Assembly (NCBI GenBank): GCA_003663175.1 | Contig: QMZM01000022.1 | Coordinates: 1 to 14,301, forward strand | Source: Candidatus Altarchaeales archaeon | GTDB taxonomy: Archaea; Altiarchaeota; Altiarchaeia; IMC4; QMZM01 | Direction of reading: 5' to 3' | Length of the DNA stretch: 14,301 nucleotides | Part shown: in pieces, positions 12,365-14,301 of the stretch | How the letters are laid out: each line of letters starts with the position of its first letter | Position numbering within the stretch: position 1 is the stretch's first letter | Position numbers and translations under genes: made by a program | The notes under the pieces: model-generated | What the model saw: only the letters and a program-made list of their open reading frames with translations | Database searches by the model: none | Told to the model about the DNA's origin: nothing

Positions 12365-14301
12365 ATGGACAAATTCAAGATATTAAACACAAATAAAAAA
12401 AATAAAAAAGAAAACACGGAGAAAAATATTAGAAACTCTTTCATTTATTATAGATTGGGTAGAATTCATCATAAAAACAGAAACCTCAGGGAGGCAATTC
12501 TTAACTATAAAAAAGCCATAAAACTTTGGGAGAATTCGATATTCCTATACTGGCTTGCAAGGGCGTATTACGAATACGGAGATCTAACTCTGGCACTCCG
12601 AATGTATAACAGGTCAATTCAATTAGACCCCAAATTGATAGAAAGCTATATTGGAATCGGCGACATTCTCTATGAACTTGGGGATACTCAAAGAGCAATA
12701 AGGAATTATAGAAAGGCAATTCAATTAGACCCAAAGAATGCTAAGTACTATCTGGCATTATCCAAGGCATTGGCAGATATTGGGAATCTAAAAGAGGCAA
12801 TTAAATTCTATAATACCGCAATAAAACTCGACCCGGGAATTAATGGGGACGGAGATATCAGAAAAAAGATAGAAGAATTCGGATCAAATAAGGATTCTGA
12901 AATTGAATTTTCAGATGATGAAGAAAGAGAGATGTCCCTGTATGAATTAGATGGATCTGCAGATGAGACACGCATTCCTGGACAACCGATGTATCCAGAA
13001 TTTGTTCTCGAGAAATTAAGGGAGCTGTCTGGATTGATAGTAAAGGCTATAGAGAGGCTTGTTGGAATTGGTTTGGTCAAAAACATAGTCAGGGATGTGA
13101 CTCATGTGCATATCTGCTTTAGATACAACTGGGATGAAGATTATGAAAAGGGATGGCATGATATGTTAGAGAAGAAAAGGGGTGCGTTCCTCTTCCATCT
13201 GTATGAACTTGAACCAGAAAATCCAAATTATGCAAACAGAAATGTAAGAATTGACTTCGATGGTGATGAAATTTCTGAGCCAGAGATCTTGCATATGAAA
13301 GACCTGGATGGAAATCCAATAGAAACTATCTCGTTGAGTCAAATTGGCTTAGCGGAGCCGGAGGGATTTACCGCTTATATTACCTATGATGATAAATTCT
13401 CCATTAATGGAGAGAGATTCGGGATAGAATGGGCAAAATCCTATTTCGTTGATAATAAATACATAGAAGAGATAAAGAGATTGAACGAGGAGATACAAAA
13501 TAATAAAAATATTGAAAATTATAAGAAAATTGGAGACCTATATCTAAGGATTAAGGAGTACGGGAGTGCAATTAAATTCTATGAAAGGGCACTGGAACTT
13601 GATCCTGAGAATGCAGAACTCTATTATCTTCTTGGTAATTGCTTATTTCTTGAGGGAGCCTATGGGAATGCGCTAAAGGCTTATAGGAGGGCATTAGATA
13701 TAGCTGAGAAAGAGAGGGCAAGGGCAAGGAATAAAAAAGACATATCAAGGGAGAGAGAGATAACCTACACTATTGCAGAGTTAAGGAGAAAGATTGCAGA
13801 CACTATGTTAAAGGAGGGGTCGAGACCATGGGTAGAGATAGTTGGGGAATATGACAGGGCGATACAAGAGTATGAGCGCTTACCAGAGAGGAGAGATGCC
13901 ATGAAAAATATGACATTATCTCAGATAGCAAAAGATAGTAGAATTACAACAGATGTTCTCGAGAATATCGGTAAAGAAATTGGATTTGATTTTGTAGGAG
14001 GTGATGTAGAGATTATAAAGAGTGCAATTTCCAAGGCACGGGAATTAAGGCAAAATAGACTTAAGGGTATCGGAATCGATGAGGCGGTTATTCGAGTGTA
14101 TACCGCCGCATTTATTGTTTCGGAAAATCTTGGGATCGGAATAAGGGACGCCCTGGAGATAACACCAACTGAGAGCATGATCGAGAATATCAAAGCGGAG
14201 ATTAGGGGTATTGAAAGTGAGATAGAGAAGATAGATGTATCTCTAGAAAAATTATCACCGAGAATACCGGATCTGGAGTTTGCGGGAGAGAGAAAATTCA
14301 G
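12365..14301 (+). CDS. Large TPR protein with an unrecognised central domain (3' end outside window)
   Basis: The frame is open from ATG 12365 to the window end (645 codons visible, no stop), with a stop (TGA 12350) upstream in frame. After a Lys/Asn-rich N-terminus (1-23), residues about 24-158 contain four TPR units with the W/Y-LG-Y-AI-Y-AI-LDP pattern (for example GDILYELGDTQRAIRNYRKA). An acidic linker follows, then a non-TPR region at about 209-360 (VTHVHICFRYNWDEDYEKG, then GDEISEPEILHMKDLDGNP) that I do not recognise. A second TPR pair occupies about 384-450 (IGDLYLRIKEYGSAIKFYER). Residues 450-645 are mostly helical and charged, ending in a coiled-coil-like ESEIEKIDVSLEKL. No signal peptide or membrane span is visible, so probably a cytoplasmic scaffold. 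GGTGA lies 12 bases before the ATG, longer than ideal. Confidence 0.88.
   Translation, partial: MDKFKILNTNKKNKKENTEKNIRNSFIYYRLGRIHHKNRNLREAILNYKKAIKLWENSIFLYWLARAYYEYGDLTLALRMYNRSIQLDPKLIESYIGIGDILYELGDTQRAIRNYRKAIQLDPKNAKYYLALSKALADIGNLKEAIKFYNTAIKLDPGINGDGDIRKKIEEFGSNKDSEIEFSDDEEREMSLYELDGSADETRIPGQPMYPEFVLEKLRELSGLIVKAIERLVGIGLVKNIVRDVTHVHICFRYNWDEDYEKGWHDMLEKKRGAFLFHLYELEPENPNYANRNVRIDFDGDEISEPEILHMKDLDGNPIETISLSQIGLAEPEGFTAYITYDDKFSINGERFGIEWAKSYFVDNKYIEEIKRLNEEIQNNKNIENYKKIGDLYLRIKEYGSAIKFYERALELDPENAELYYLLGNCLFLEGAYGNALKAYRRALDIAEKERARARNKKDISREREITYTIAELRRKIADTMLKEGSRPWVEIVGEYDRAIQEYERLPERRDAMKNMTLSQIAKDSRITTDVLENIGKEIGFDFVGGDVEIIKSAISKARELRQNRLKGIGIDEAVIRVYTAAFIVSENLGIGIRDALEITPTESMIENIKAEIRGIESEIEKIDVSLEKLSPRIPDLEFAGERKF

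Overview
The window is archaeal. The evidence is a complete DNA topoisomerase VI pair (top6B-top6A), a two-KH-domain Dim2/Pno1-type rRNA-processing protein, MBF1, an archaeal Elp3, a tRNA-Trp gene interrupted at the canonical archaeal position by a box C/D-bearing intron, an archaeal-type 5S rRNA, and BRE/TATA-like promoter elements. DNA is A+T-rich and genes are tightly packed. A secreted DUF333 protein and a Ser/Thr-stalk surface protein fit an uncultivated euryarchaeal or DPANN-like lineage, but I cannot name the lineage from this window.

Layout. 1-974 (+): the end of an unrecognised gene overlapping a small exported protein with two DUF333-like modules. 975-1277: weak region with one doubtful small ORF. 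1278-3139 (-): an MBL-fold hydrolase and an AmrS-type radical SAM enzyme. 3140-3231: divergent promoter region with a direct repeat and a palindrome. 3232-7312 (+): KH protein, then top6B, top6A and an unknown conserved-looking gene in one tight cluster. 7309-7962 (-): exported Ser/Thr-stalk protein, converging on that cluster. 8035-8170 (+): intron-containing tRNA-Trp(CCA), then a 234-base gap with a hairpin. 8405-10316 (+): MBF1 followed one base later by a site-2 membrane protease. 10292-12089 (-): 5S rRNA followed 28 bases later by elp3, whose 3' end overlaps the protease gene. 12090-12364: divergent regulatory region with several tandem promoter-like elements. 12365 to the window end (+): a large TPR protein with an unrecognised central domain, running off the edge.

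Most genes serve information processing: topology (Topo VI), rRNA maturation (KH protein), tRNA wobble-base modification (Elp3, and a cis-encoded guide for tRNA-Trp C34) and transcription (MBF1). The points most worth following are the C34 guide inside the tRNA-Trp intron, the 5S-elp3 arrangement, the unknown gene in the topoisomerase VI cluster, the MBF1-protease pair, and the TPR-insert-TPR protein.
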